NCBI GenBank assembly: GCA_028694215.1 | Contig: JAQUTW010000019.1 | Span: 1-44,010, forward strand | Length of the DNA stretch: 44,010 nucleotides | Reading direction: 5' to 3' | Source: Paludibacteraceae bacterium | GTDB lineage: Bacteria > Bacteroidota > Bacteroidia > Bacteroidales > Paludibacteraceae | The notes under the pieces: model-generated | Told to the model about the DNA's origin: nothing | Databases searched by the model: none | Seen by the model: only the letters and a program-made list of their open reading frames with translations | Part shown: positions 15,899-24,808 of the stretch, one piece after another | Layout: every line of letters starts with the position of its first letter | How positions within the stretch are numbered: position 1 is the first letter of the stretch | Translations under genes and position numbers: made by a program

Positions 15899-16937
15899 GG
15901 ATATAAAGCGTTTGAGTTGGGAAGGCAAAATTAAGTTTATTTGCGTTGAAATAGTTCAAAATAGCCAAATTGACTTGCGATTGTACATCAAAAATATCTT
16001 TTGATTTTTTGATGTAATATATAAATTGGATTTGTAATGAAGAGTCTCCAAAATTAGAGAAATAAACAGCGGTTTCTTTGGTTATACCTGTAACTTCTTT
16101 TGGTAGATTTTTCAATATAGACATTGCTAAGGACATTTGCTCGGGAGTAGTATCATAGGTTAATCCCAATTGTATGATTACTTTTCGTGATGGCTCTTTT
16201 GTGATGTTTTCAATAATGCCATCTACTATTTTGTAGTTTGGTATTGTAACGAGCCTTCCTTCCAAAGTGCGTAGTCGTGTGCTTCTTACGCCTATATCTT
16301 CCACAAATCCATCTATACCGTTAATGTTAATACGGTCACCAAAACGAAACGGTTTGTCAACAAAAATGGTAACACCACCAAGAATATTTTTTACGGTATC
16401 TTGTGCAGCTAAAGCAACTGCCAAACCTCCAATGCCAAGACCGGCGATTAATGCTCCCACATCAACACCCATACTGTTGATTGATAAAACAATACCGATT
16501 GACCACAAGAGAAACTGAATGGTTTGATTAATTATTTTGATGATGTGAATATCTATTTTTGTTTCATTTTTTTCTGCCAATGGCGATACATACTGATTTA
16601 CTATGGCAATGCCTAAACGTTCTAAAAACCATGTCACATTAAGTATAATCAGTACTTTATATGATTTCCCAATATAAGTGTTGATTTCCGGTGTAAAATT
16701 AAGTCTGGCTAAAGCAATCCAAATGCCTAATAACATAATGCCACATAGGAATGGGGTTTCAAAAACTTGTAACAACAAGTCGTCTAATTGTGACTCGGTT
16801 TTTTCGGTAATGTGTTTCAATCGTTTTCCAACTATCCGAAAGATATAACAGACAACAAATGCTCCAATGATGAAAAGCAATGAAATGATCCAATCATTAA
16901 TTGAGTTGTTCCAAATAATTTTATCCCAAAAATTCAT
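15891..16937 (-). CDS. MscS-family mechanosensitive ion channel
   Basis: Inner-membrane channel that releases solutes on hypo-osmotic shock. 348 aa. Four or five hydrophobic segments occupy the N-terminal half. The pore helix is the Gly/Ala-rich stretch VGALIAGLGIGGLAVALAAQ followed by DTVKNILGGVTIFVDKPFRFGD, the hallmark of the MscS beta domain. The beta domain includes VEDIGVRSTRLRTLEGRLVTIPN. The C-terminal alpha-beta part ends at FAFPTQTLYIQK, also typical. It is transcribed against its neighbours and stands alone. It is divergent from ndk. Confidence 0.93.
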   Translation of the reverse strand: MNFWDKIIWNNSINDWIISLLFIIGAFVVCYIFRIVGKRLKHITEKTESQLDDLLLQVFETPFLCGIMLLGIWIALARLNFTPEINTYIGKSYKVLIILNVTWFLERLGIAIVNQYVSPLAEKNETKIDIHIIKIINQTIQFLLWSIGIVLSINSMGVDVGALIAGLGIGGLAVALAAQDTVKNILGGVTIFVDKPFRFGDRININGIDGFVEDIGVRSTRLRTLEGRLVTIPNYKIVDGIIENITKEPSRKVIIQLGLTYDTTPEQMSLAMSILKNLPKEVTGITKETAVYFSNFGDSSLQIQFIYYIKKSKDIFDVQSQVNLAILNYFNANKLNFAFPTQTLYIQK

Positions 16938-16998
16938 AATCTTTTTTATTTTAAAATGTTGAATTGCAAAGTTAATTGATTTTTCTGAATTATTTTTT

Positions 16999-17006
16999 TA
17001 CCTTTG
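16999..17006 (+). promoter_or_regulatory. -7 element of ndk
   Basis: TACCTTTG matches TAnnTTTG, 41 bases before the ndk ATG. Confidence 0.6.
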
Positions 17007-17047
17007 CTCAATTATTGACTAAAGTAACTACAAAACAAAAACAACTT

Positions 17048-17509
17048 ATGGAACAAACACTTGTGATTATTAAACCCGGTGCTGTTCAACGTGCATTAAT
17101 AGGTGAAATTATTACACGTTTCGAACGAAAAGGATTGCGTTTGGCAGGAATGAAGATGATTCAATTGACCGATGAAATTTTGTCGGAACATTACAGTCAT
17201 CTTGTCGAAAAGCCATTTTTTGGTCGTATTAAACAATCTATGATGGCAACGCCGGTTATTGTGTGCTGTTTGGAAGGGATTGATTGCGTGCAAGTTGTAC
17301 GTAATATGACAGGCGTTACCAATTCGCGTAATGCCAATCCTGGAACAATCCGAGGTGATTTTGGCATGAGTATGCAGGAAAACATTATTCATACATCTGA
17401 TTCTGTAGAAAATGCAAAAATTGAGTTGGCGCGTTTTTTCAAGGCAGAGGATATTTTTGAGTTTACATTGTCTGCGCAATCGTTTTTATATGCTTCAGAT
17501 GAGAAATAA
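17048..17509 (+). CDS. ndk: Nucleoside diphosphate kinase
   Basis: Transfers the gamma phosphate between nucleoside tri- and diphosphates through a phosphohistidine. Start at ATG 17048 gives 153 aa; the open frame extends upstream only through the promoter region. The sequence begins EQTLVIIKPGAVQRALIGEI. The active-site region reads MQENIIHTSDSVENAKIEL, so the catalytic His is present but the usual HGSDS is HTSDS. The nucleotide-binding RNMTGVTNSRNANPGTIRGDFG is complete across two stretches. It overlaps the next gene by 11 bases, so the M23 peptidase is probably co-translated. Confidence 0.95.
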   Translation: MEQTLVIIKPGAVQRALIGEIITRFERKGLRLAGMKMIQLTDEILSEHYSHLVEKPFFGRIKQSMMATPVIVCCLEGIDCVQVVRNMTGVTNSRNANPGTIRGDFGMSMQENIIHTSDSVENAKIELARFFKAEDIFEFTLSAQSFLYASDEK

Positions 17510-18326
17510 GATATTGGTACTTGTATGGTGTATGTTTTCTGTTCCGATTGCTTTTTCTAATGAAAAAATCCCTTTAGATACACTTGCATGGTATGATAAT
17601 GGAATATTAAGTGTTGTTGATTATCCGGCAAATGATATTTACCACAATTGGGACATAGATTGGCTTAATCCGTATAAAGTCAAAATCGATAGTTTGCCCG
17701 ATTCTGTGCGTATTCAATGTTCCGATTTTGTTTATCCGTTGGTTGGAAACAGAGTAACATCTCCTTTTGGTATGCGTGGTTATCGCTTTCATTACGGTAT
17801 AGATTTAGGGTTGGCAGTTGGGGATACCATACGTGCAACATTTGGTGGCAAAGTTCGTATTCGTGATTATGAGCGTAAAGGTTATGGGCATTACGTGGCT
17901 ATTCGTCATAACAACGGTCTTGAAACGGTTTATGCACACATGTCGGAAGTGCTGGTAGAAATCAATCAGGATGTAAAAGCCGGAGAACCAATAGGTTTGG
18001 GAGGCAATACGGGACGTTCAACAGGACCACACCTGCATTATGAGATACGTTTTCTCGGTAATGCGTTTAATCCAACAAAACTGATTGATTTTAAGGATAA
18101 AACGTGTAAATATAAAGATGAGTATATTATTACAAAAACTGATACTTATAGTCATCGTAAAGAGTTGGAGGATTTACATAAGGCAGCTTACCACAAAGTG
18201 CGTCAAGGTGATAATTTATCGCGAATAGCACGTAAATATGGTACAACTGTTCAACAACTTTGCAAATTAAATCGATTGTCGTCTCGTTCTATTCTGCGTA
18301 TAGGGCAGCGTGTAAGGTATCGTTAA
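17499..18326 (+). CDS. M23 (LytM) peptidase with C-terminal LysM domain
   Basis: Periplasmic peptidoglycan endopeptidase or division-type LytM factor. Start at ATG 17499 (275 aa) gives the signal peptide RNKILVLVWCMFSVPIAFS. The upstream open frame is only the ndk overlap. The M23 zinc ligands are all present: HYGIDLG (HxxxD), the AHMSE histidine, and GPHLHYEIR (HxH). The LysM module at the C-terminus (YHKVRQGDNLSRIARKYGTT to LRIGQRVRYR) binds glycan strands. This is a complete catalytic set, unlike the degenerate M23-like domain at 39455-41626. It overlaps ndk by 11 bases and is followed by rbfA after 27 bases. Confidence 0.92.
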   Translation: MRNKILVLVWCMFSVPIAFSNEKIPLDTLAWYDNGILSVVDYPANDIYHNWDIDWLNPYKVKIDSLPDSVRIQCSDFVYPLVGNRVTSPFGMRGYRFHYGIDLGLAVGDTIRATFGGKVRIRDYERKGYGHYVAIRHNNGLETVYAHMSEVLVEINQDVKAGEPIGLGGNTGRSTGPHLHYEIRFLGNAFNPTKLIDFKDKTCKYKDEYIITKTDTYSHRKELEDLHKAAYHKVRQGDNLSRIARKYGTTVQQLCKLNRLSSRSILRIGQRVRYR

Positions 18327-18353
18327 TATGAAGTAGATTAAAATTTAATTATT

Positions 18354-18689
18354 ATGGAAACTACAAGACAGGAAAAAATAGCACGTTTATTGATGAAAGA
18401 AATGGGCGAAATCTTTCTCGTTTATGCTCGTGAGCACCAAGGTATTTTGATTTCTGTAAGTGAAGTGCGTATCACTCCGGATTTAAGTCAGGCAAGAGTG
18501 TTCTTGAGTATTTTTCCGGGGGACAAAGCTCAGGATATGCTTAAACAGATTCAGGTAGATACAAAAAAAATTCGTTTTATGCTCGGTAGTCGTGTGCGTC
18601 ATCAGTTACGTATCATCCCTGAACTGATATTTCAAATTGACGGTACGTTGGATTATTTGGAAAATATAGATCAGTTATTGAAGCAATAA
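18354..18689 (+). CDS. rbfA: Ribosome-binding factor A
   Basis: Small KH-like protein needed for late 30S maturation and cold adaptation; it binds near the 5' helix of 16S rRNA. 111 aa with the family's pattern: RQEKIARLLMKEMGEIF at the N-terminus, ISVSEVRITPDLSQARVFLSIF in the middle, and the C-terminal RHQLRIIPELIFQIDGTLDY. Start at ATG 18354. It lies between the M23 peptidase and the permease, 58 bases before the ATG of the latter, probably in one transcript. Confidence 0.93.
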   Translation: METTRQEKIARLLMKEMGEIFLVYAREHQGILISVSEVRITPDLSQARVFLSIFPGDKAQDMLKQIQVDTKKIRFMLGSRVRHQLRIIPELIFQIDGTLDYLENIDQLLKQ

Positions 18690-18747
18690 CTCGCTAATTT
18701 CGGTGGAAAGGAGTGCTTTTTATAATTTTGATAAAAAAACCACATTC

Positions 18748-19977
18748 ATGCATCAGAACATTAAAGAAAAGTTATTTGCTTTTTTTGTTGCACGTCGCTA
18801 TTTGTTTTCTAAAAAATCGCACAATACCATCAATATTATTTCGGCGGTTTCGATGTGTGGTGTGGCGGTAGGAACATTGGCGTTGATTTGTGTTTTATCT
18901 GTACTCAACGGATTTGAGCAATTAGTTAAGGATTCTTTTTCGCAGTTTGATCCGGATTTAAAGATTACAGCGAAGAAAGGCAAAGTCTTTGATATTTCTC
19001 CTGATGCTTTTCAAGCTATTCGACAAATGGAAAATGTAGCAATTTTTGCCGATGTAGTTGAAGAAAATGCGTTATTGTGTTACGATAATAAGCAGTTGCC
19101 GGTAACAATAAAAGGTGTATCGGAGCAATATAACCAAATGGTGGACGTTGAATCTATGATACGGGACGGCTCTTTTAATTTGGCGCAGGACGAGTTGTTT
19201 CCTTCATTTATCGGATTAGGAGTTGCCAATGCGTTAGGAACCGGAGTCAATTATGTTTCGCCACTATCGTTGTATCTGCCCAAACGGACGGGAACAATAA
19301 ATATAGCCTCACCTGAAAAAGCGTTTAAAAGGGAATTTTTGTTCGTTTCAGGGTTATTTTATTCCGGTCAGGAAGCTTATGATAATAAGGTGGTTTTGTT
19401 ATCATTAGATTTGGTGCGCAACTTATTGGATTATCACCCTGATGAAGCAACATCTGTAGAATTAAAATTAAAATCCGGCGTTAATATTAAACGTACACAA
19501 AGACAAATAGAGGATTTATTGGGCGAACAGTTTATAGTTCAAAATAGAGAAGAACAACAAGAGGATTTTTATCGTATTATGAAAGTAGAGAAATGGATTT
19601 CGTTTTTGATTCTTGCTTTTATACTTTTGATAGCCATTTTCAATATTATCGGTTCATTGTCAATGTTGATGATAGATAAAAAAGAAGATATAGAGATTTA
19701 TCGTCGGATGGGTACCCCCGAGAAAACTATCCAACATATTTTTTTATATGAAGGATGGTTGATTTCGATTACAGGAGCTGTGATAGGGTTGGTTTTTGGC
19801 TTGTTCTTGTGTTACTTGCAACAATATGTTGGTTTATTAAAAATGGGAACCGGCTTTATGGTTCAAAATTATCCGGTGCAGGTACAATTGTTTGATGTAG
19901 TTGCTATTTTTTTAACAGTAATACTTTTGGGATTCTTTTCGGCGTATTATCCGGTAAAATCAATTGGTAAAAAATGA
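18748..19977 (+). CDS. FtsX/LolC-E-type ABC transporter permease
   Basis: Inner-membrane permease of the family that moves lipoproteins from the inner membrane (LolC/LolE). Start at ATG 18748 (409 aa); an in-frame GTG at 18703 is possible but less likely. The layout is one N-terminal TM (IISAVSMCGVAVGTLALICVLSVLNGFE), a large periplasmic domain, then three C-terminal TMs (WISFLILAFILLIAIFNIIGSLSMLMIDKKEDI, ISITGAVIGLVFGLFLCYLQ, VVAIFLTVILLGFFSAYYPV), given here as separate segments. No ATPase gene lies next to it, so the LolD partner is elsewhere. It ends with ATGA, overlapping the next lipoprotein gene by four bases. Confidence 0.88.
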   Translation: MHQNIKEKLFAFFVARRYLFSKKSHNTINIISAVSMCGVAVGTLALICVLSVLNGFEQLVKDSFSQFDPDLKITAKKGKVFDISPDAFQAIRQMENVAIFADVVEENALLCYDNKQLPVTIKGVSEQYNQMVDVESMIRDGSFNLAQDELFPSFIGLGVANALGTGVNYVSPLSLYLPKRTGTINIASPEKAFKREFLFVSGLFYSGQEAYDNKVVLLSLDLVRNLLDYHPDEATSVELKLKSGVNIKRTQRQIEDLLGEQFIVQNREEQQEDFYRIMKVEKWISFLILAFILLIAIFNIIGSLSMLMIDKKEDIEIYRRMGTPEKTIQHIFLYEGWLISITGAVIGLVFGLFLCYLQQYVGLLKMGTGFMVQNYPVQVQLFDVVAIFLTVILLGFFSAYYPVKSIGKK

Positions 19978-21149
19978 TGAAACGTTTTTGTGATATACTG
20001 CTTTTTGTAACATTGCTTGTACTATGTGCTTGCGATGATTTTCCTGTTACCAATGTTAAGTTGAGTGATACTACTTTAGCGATGAAAGTGGGCGAAACAT
20101 ACCAGATAGAAGTTATTGTGGAACCATTATCGTCGGCGTATGCCAATACTGTTTCGTGGGAGAGTAGCGATACAAATGTGGCAACGGTTGATGCTTCCGG
20201 AAATGTTACGGCGGTTTATACAGGAGAGTGTGAAATTACAGCTAAAGCCGGTCATAAAACGGCTTCCTGTTTAGTTGATGTAGATGCATTGACTTATACG
20301 TTTTCTTTGCCCAAAGCAAAAGCGTTTTATTATGGTGATGCGTATAAATCTCAAAGCAATAATATCACATTGCGACTGTTTGATAATGGCATTACTGTAG
20401 ATGATACAGGTGAACTTTCTGGCGAAGGGCTTTTTTTAAATATTGATTTACAGGTTTCTATAACGGAAAAATTGGTACAAAACGGTACCTATTTGGTTTC
20501 TTCCACTCCATTGCCATCGACTTTTTTACCAGGTGATACCATTATCCGAAATGATACTGTTTATGCAACAGGCACATATCTTGGTCAGCTTTCTGATGAT
20601 GGTTTTAGTGTGATTTTCATCAAAAGTGGTTCGATGGAAGTGTCCGCTACCGGTGAATTTTATACGGTCAACTGCTCGTTTGTGGGTGAAAAACGCGAAC
20701 AGATAACGGTTTCTTATACCGGAAAAATACCCACAATTGACCGTAGTGGTACCATAACGCCTCCCACGCCTTTGAATTTAACTTTTATTAAAGCAGAGTC
20801 AAAATCATTAGGTACAAAATATTCGTCCGATTACAATGTTCAGTGTGTTGATTTATATACGCAAAATGACAAAGAGCATTTGCAATTGGAACTGACGTTA
20901 CCTTTAAGCATTAAAACTTATGTACCAAAGGGAACATACAATTTTTCATCTTTAACGCTTAGCTCATTTGGTATTGTTGCCCCATTTGTTGCATTAGATG
21001 GAACAAAATTAGGCACATGGTTGTTTGAAAATGGTAGCCCGATTGAAATTGTAAAGGGTTATGTGGTCGTAGATATTCAAAATGGTACTAATGTTTTTAA
21101 TTGTCAATTGATTGATAAAAATGGGCGAACAATAGTAGGAAAAAATTAA
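19974..21149 (+). CDS. Lipoprotein with an N-terminal BIG2 Ig-like domain
   Basis: 391 aa. The signal peptide ends in LLVLCAC, so it is a lipoprotein. A BIG2-like domain follows (VKLSDTTLAMKVGETYQIEV, then VATVDASGNVTAVYTGECEITA), about residues 27-105. The remaining 280 residues are beta-rich with two similar blocks; I do not recognise a named family, though DUF-type Bacteroidales surface lipoproteins look alike. The four-base overlap with the permease gene suggests coupled translation and a shared role in the envelope, but a functional link is unproven. The gene ends 199 bases before the nuclease genes; the gap holds a promoter and a leader. Confidence 0.8.
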   Translation: MMKRFCDILLFVTLLVLCACDDFPVTNVKLSDTTLAMKVGETYQIEVIVEPLSSAYANTVSWESSDTNVATVDASGNVTAVYTGECEITAKAGHKTASCLVDVDALTYTFSLPKAKAFYYGDAYKSQSNNITLRLFDNGITVDDTGELSGEGLFLNIDLQVSITEKLVQNGTYLVSSTPLPSTFLPGDTIIRNDTVYATGTYLGQLSDDGFSVIFIKSGSMEVSATGEFYTVNCSFVGEKREQITVSYTGKIPTIDRSGTITPPTPLNLTFIKAESKSLGTKYSSDYNVQCVDLYTQNDKEHLQLELTLPLSIKTYVPKGTYNFSSLTLSSFGIVAPFVALDGTKLGTWLFENGSPIEIVKGYVVVDIQNGTNVFNCQLIDKNGRTIVGKN

Positions 21150-21173
21150 AAAAGAATAAAAATATATATTATC

Positions 21174-21205
21174 TTGTTGTATGTCAGATAAAAAGATTAC
21201 TTTTG
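21174..21205 (+). promoter_or_regulatory. Promoter upstream of the nuclease cluster
   Basis: TACTTTTG at 21198-21205 with TTG at 21174-21176 and 21177-21179 (spacers 21 and 18) fits the phylum's promoter. Confidence 0.55.
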
Positions 21206-21210
21206 TTGCG

Positions 21211-21287
21211 AATTGAAGATTTGTCTTCAAGTTTTCATAGTAATTTGATTAGAAGAAGGGCACTAATTAAGGTTGGTGCTCTTTTTT
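21211..21287 (+). promoter_or_regulatory. Leader with hairpin and terminator-like structure before the nuclease genes
   Basis: Just after the inferred start of transcription is a perfect hairpin, TTGAAGA-TTTG-TCTTCAA (21213-21230). Then AAGGGCAC (21256-21263) pairs with GTGCTCTT (21276-21283), with six T at 21282-21287. A promoter, hairpin and terminator ahead of the first ATG (21349) could be an attenuator or a short RNA of about 75 nt. Confidence 0.5.
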
Positions 21288-21348
21288 GCCCCTTATTTTA
21301 TTGGAGTTTCTGATTAAACTGTTTTATTTTCCTTAAATCTAATATATT

Positions 21349-23442
21349 ATGAGAAAGATTATTCTGTTTTTTGCAAGTATTTGTGTGCTGCCAATTGTTG
21401 CGGCAGAAATCCCTGTTGATTATTATACATCAGCGAATGGAAAATCAGATTCTATTCTGAAATCAACATTAAGCCAAATTATTCGCAAGCATACCGTACT
21501 GAGTTATGGCAATGGAACAAATTCTAGCTGGGAATGTTTTTATTACTCAGACCGTGATACGGCTACCAATAAGTGTATGGACATGTATTGCGACGATTGG
21601 AAAGAGTTTACAACGCCTGGTGCTGTAGTGAGTGGCTGCAATATAGAACACAGTTTTGCCAAAAGTTGGTGGGGAGGCTCTACTAATGATGCTTACAAAG
21701 ATTGTTTTCATCTCAACCCGTCAAATTCCACTGCAAATTCAAGTCGTGGCAATTATCCGCCGGCAGTTCCAACTCAAGATTTCAAATCAAATACAGGGTC
21801 GTTAAAAGTGGGTAAAGCCACTTATAATGGTCAAACTTTTTGGGTATTTGAACCGAAAGATGAGTATAAAGGCGATTTTGCACGTGCTTATTTTTATATG
21901 GCTACTTGCTATGGCGATGAACTTACTTGGCGTAAAGACAACACAGATGTTGGCTCTTACTATGCCATGCAAAATGATAATTATTTAGAATTTCTGCCTT
22001 GGCTTCAAGAAGTTTTGATGACTTGGCATCGTCAAGATCCTGTTTCTACAAAAGAGATTAATCGTGCCAATGCGGTTAATAATTTTCAAGGGAACCGCAA
22101 TCCGTTTATTGATTATCCTTGTTTGGCGGAATACATTTGGGGCGATAAAAAGGGTGAAACCGTCGATTTTGATCAATTGTTGAGTTCGCTCGATGCTGAT
22201 TTTGAAATAGGAGTGTGTGATGGTTGTTCCGCACCTTATACGGAGCCAACTATTACAGCACCCAAAAAAGATATTGAAGTCGGTAGCGCAGAATTAGCCA
22301 AAACCGCAACAAAGGAAATTACGGTTAAAGGTGCGTTGCTTACAAACCCAATTACACTGAAAATTACAGGTAAAGATGCAGTGGCTTTCAGCTTATCAGT
22401 TACTTCTGTGAGTGCTGCTGAAGCCATGACCGGTAAATCTGTAACAATTACTTATGCGCCTACTTCGGGCGAAACACATATGGCAACACTTACATTGGAG
22501 AGTGTTGGTGCAGAAACTGTTTCTGTAGGTTTGTCTGCATTTGTTTTGCATCCTTTCGAGGTGGTATTAAATGTTAATTATGGCACATGTGCCGTTGGAC
22601 GATTGACAGAAACTTCGCTTGGCAGCGGCGTAACACTGCCGGAAGTTACTACACCAACGGGCGATTGGGTTTTCTTTGGATGGTGTACTGCTGAAGTGAG
22701 CGAAACACAACTGAAGCCAACCACGTATGCTGCCGGAACGCTTTATAAGCCGACTCAAAACGATACGCTTTATGCTGTCTTCAAAAAAGGAGATAACTCG
22801 GGTGTGGCTACATTCGATCCTGCCAATATTGATAATTTAACTGCTGCAGGAACGCTTACTTGGATGGAAACGACGTCGGGCGTTACCTTGAAACTTTCGG
22901 CCGGTCAACGCTATACAAATAATACACCTTATACATTTACGGTAACTAATGGTACTTCAAATTATTTTGAAATAAATGGTGATGATAAACAGTTGGAAAG
23001 TATGACGGTAACGCTTTCTGAGTCGAGATATGCTGTTAGTAAAGTGTCTGCCGGAACGCTGACAACCAATGGAACAAGTCAAACGATTACAAATATTGGT
23101 TTGAATTCCGTAAGATGTTATGCTACAAGTGGTAACCAAATTCGTGCTACAAAAATCGATGTAGATTATGGTACATGTTTTTATTCAAGTTTCCCGACCG
23201 CTTCGGGTATAAACACGCCGGAGATATTTGGTTCTATTGTATCTTTCATCAAAGATAATGAGTTGTATTTGGTAAATTTACCCGAACATGCCTCTGTTAC
23301 TATTTATGATATAATGGGACGTAACTATGAACAACGTATAAACTGTACCACTAAAGAGCAATTCTGTTTGTTGAACGGTATTTATGCTGTTCAAATTGTG
23401 TGTGCAGGTCAGGTACAAACTATAAAAGTAATCAATTTCTAA
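21349..23442 (+). CDS. Secreted endonuclease I-family nuclease with Ig-like domains and T9SS-type C-terminus (697 aa)
   Basis: Signal peptide (MRKIILFFASICVLPIVAAE) followed by an EndA/NucM-type nuclease domain (about residues 22-265). Core motifs: CNIEHSFAKSWWGG with catalytic His 101, DCFHLNPSNSTANSSRGN, GDFARAYFYMATCYGD, and WHRQDPVSTKEINR then QGNRNPFIDYP. Enzymes of this family cut DNA and often RNA non-specifically with a metal. After the nuclease come an Ig-like domain (about 295-395), an InlB-type B-repeat (VFFGWC), and a further beta domain. The C-terminus (VTIYDIMGRNYEQRINC to GIYAVQIVCAGQVQTIKVINF) resembles a T9SS type A sorting domain, so export across the outer membrane is likely. 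First of four tandem paralogues. Confidence 0.9.
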   Translation: MRKIILFFASICVLPIVAAEIPVDYYTSANGKSDSILKSTLSQIIRKHTVLSYGNGTNSSWECFYYSDRDTATNKCMDMYCDDWKEFTTPGAVVSGCNIEHSFAKSWWGGSTNDAYKDCFHLNPSNSTANSSRGNYPPAVPTQDFKSNTGSLKVGKATYNGQTFWVFEPKDEYKGDFARAYFYMATCYGDELTWRKDNTDVGSYYAMQNDNYLEFLPWLQEVLMTWHRQDPVSTKEINRANAVNNFQGNRNPFIDYPCLAEYIWGDKKGETVDFDQLLSSLDADFEIGVCDGCSAPYTEPTITAPKKDIEVGSAELAKTATKEITVKGALLTNPITLKITGKDAVAFSLSVTSVSAAEAMTGKSVTITYAPTSGETHMATLTLESVGAETVSVGLSAFVLHPFEVVLNVNYGTCAVGRLTETSLGSGVTLPEVTTPTGDWVFFGWCTAEVSETQLKPTTYAAGTLYKPTQNDTLYAVFKKGDNSGVATFDPANIDNLTAAGTLTWMETTSGVTLKLSAGQRYTNNTPYTFTVTNGTSNYFEINGDDKQLESMTVTLSESRYAVSKVSAGTLTTNGTSQTITNIGLNSVRCYATSGNQIRATKIDVDYGTCFYSSFPTASGINTPEIFGSIVSFIKDNELYLVNLPEHASVTIYDIMGRNYEQRINCTTKEQFCLLNGIYAVQIVCAGQVQTIKVINF

Positions 23443-23454
23443 AAAAAATAAACG

Positions 23455-24789
23455 ATGAAACAGATTAAATTGGCAACATTATTGCTGTTATTATGTGTAA
23501 GTATCCAATTATTTGCTGCTATTGATATGCAATCACATGTGGCATCGGATGCGGGAAAAACTGCATATACGACTTACGTAACAAAGCAGGCGGCTTACTA
23601 TACGGGCAACTATACGTATGAACAATTGACATCTACAACCGGAACGGCATTGTTTGGCGTATTAAACACTTTGATGGGAGGCACCAATAAGATTTTGAAT
23701 TCTGGTTATGACTATGGTGCGTTGCGTTATGCCTACAAAGATGTTGATAAAGATTTGAATGGCACGAATCAAATTATTGGTTACTACGATGGTGAATCTA
23801 TGAGTGGTACATGGCGTAGCGGTTGGAATCGTGAACATACATGGCCACAATCTAAATTTAAAGGTTCTTATATTAGCGGCACGTCTATTCCGATTGGTTA
23901 TGATATGCAATCCGTTCGTCCGGCAAGTACTTCGGTTAATTCCGATCGTGGTAATACGGCTTATGGTGAAGGTGGCAGCTATTATGACCCTAATGATATA
24001 GCTATTGACAATCCCAATTATCAGAAAATATCCAATGGCACTTATCGTGGCGATTGTGCCCGTGTTATTTTGTACGATTATATTAATTACGGTAAAAAGG
24101 GCACTTTTTCAAATAAATTGTATGATTCAGAATGCAAAACGGATTTGATAACACAAGTTGGTTCTAACTCCAATTCTGTATTTGAGTCGTTGACCATTTT
24201 ACTGAAATGGCACATGCAGGATCCTCCGTCGTTGACTGAAATGGTACGTAATGATGGCGGTCAAGTATATCAAGGCAATCGTAACCCTTTTATTGATTAC
24301 CCCGAATTGGCTATTAATATGCTGAAAGACGAAACTAATGTAACGACCTATATGGTTACAACCAATACAACTGCCAATTTACTACCTAATTATACTTATA
24401 CCACGGCAGGTGGTTTTGTAACATATCTGACGTTTACTGATGGTACACATCCGGACGCCGTGACAGTTACAGGTGCAGCATCTACTTATGAATCGACATT
24501 AGGACGTTTGACCGTAACCAATGCTACCGGTACAGTTAATATTTCTACAAAAATATCAGCTGTTGATGAGGTTATAATTAATGATGTTGTTTATTATGGT
24601 AAAAAAGGACTTTTGTATGTTTCAAATTTAGAAAACGGTTGTGCGGCAGTATTGTTTGATTGTTCGGGACGGATGCTTGAACAACGCTCCAATTGTGTTT
24701 CGGAAGAGATGTTTGCTGTACCTCAAGGCGTTTATATTTTACAAATAAAAGTTGGCACCTCTGTTCGTAGTTTCAAAATAGTTTATTAA
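23455..24789 (+). CDS. Secreted endonuclease I-family nuclease with T9SS-type C-terminus (444 aa)
   Basis: The most divergent of the four. Signal MKQIKLATLLLLLCVSIQLFA, then a nuclease domain: GWNREHTWPQSKF with the catalytic His, SVRPASTSVNSDRGN, YRGDCARVILYDY, KWHMQDPPSLTEMVRNDGG and QGNRNPFIDYPE. It lacks the large Ig modules of the first and third genes. The C-terminal part (CAAVLFDCSGRMLEQRSNC to GVYILQIKVG) is a sorting-type domain close to that of the neighbours. It starts 12 bases after the first gene and ends 19 before the third. WNREH..PQS is shared with the Bacillus BsnI/NucM branch, suggesting a different subfamily from the other three. Confidence 0.9.
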   Translation: MKQIKLATLLLLLCVSIQLFAAIDMQSHVASDAGKTAYTTYVTKQAAYYTGNYTYEQLTSTTGTALFGVLNTLMGGTNKILNSGYDYGALRYAYKDVDKDLNGTNQIIGYYDGESMSGTWRSGWNREHTWPQSKFKGSYISGTSIPIGYDMQSVRPASTSVNSDRGNTAYGEGGSYYDPNDIAIDNPNYQKISNGTYRGDCARVILYDYINYGKKGTFSNKLYDSECKTDLITQVGSNSNSVFESLTILLKWHMQDPPSLTEMVRNDGGQVYQGNRNPFIDYPELAINMLKDETNVTTYMVTTNTTANLLPNYTYTTAGGFVTYLTFTDGTHPDAVTVTGAASTYESTLGRLTVTNATGTVNISTKISAVDEVIINDVVYYGKKGLLYVSNLENGCAAVLFDCSGRMLEQRSNCVSEEMFAVPQGVYILQIKVGTSVRSFKIVY

Positions 24790-24808
24790 TTAAAACTCAA
24801 TTTATACC

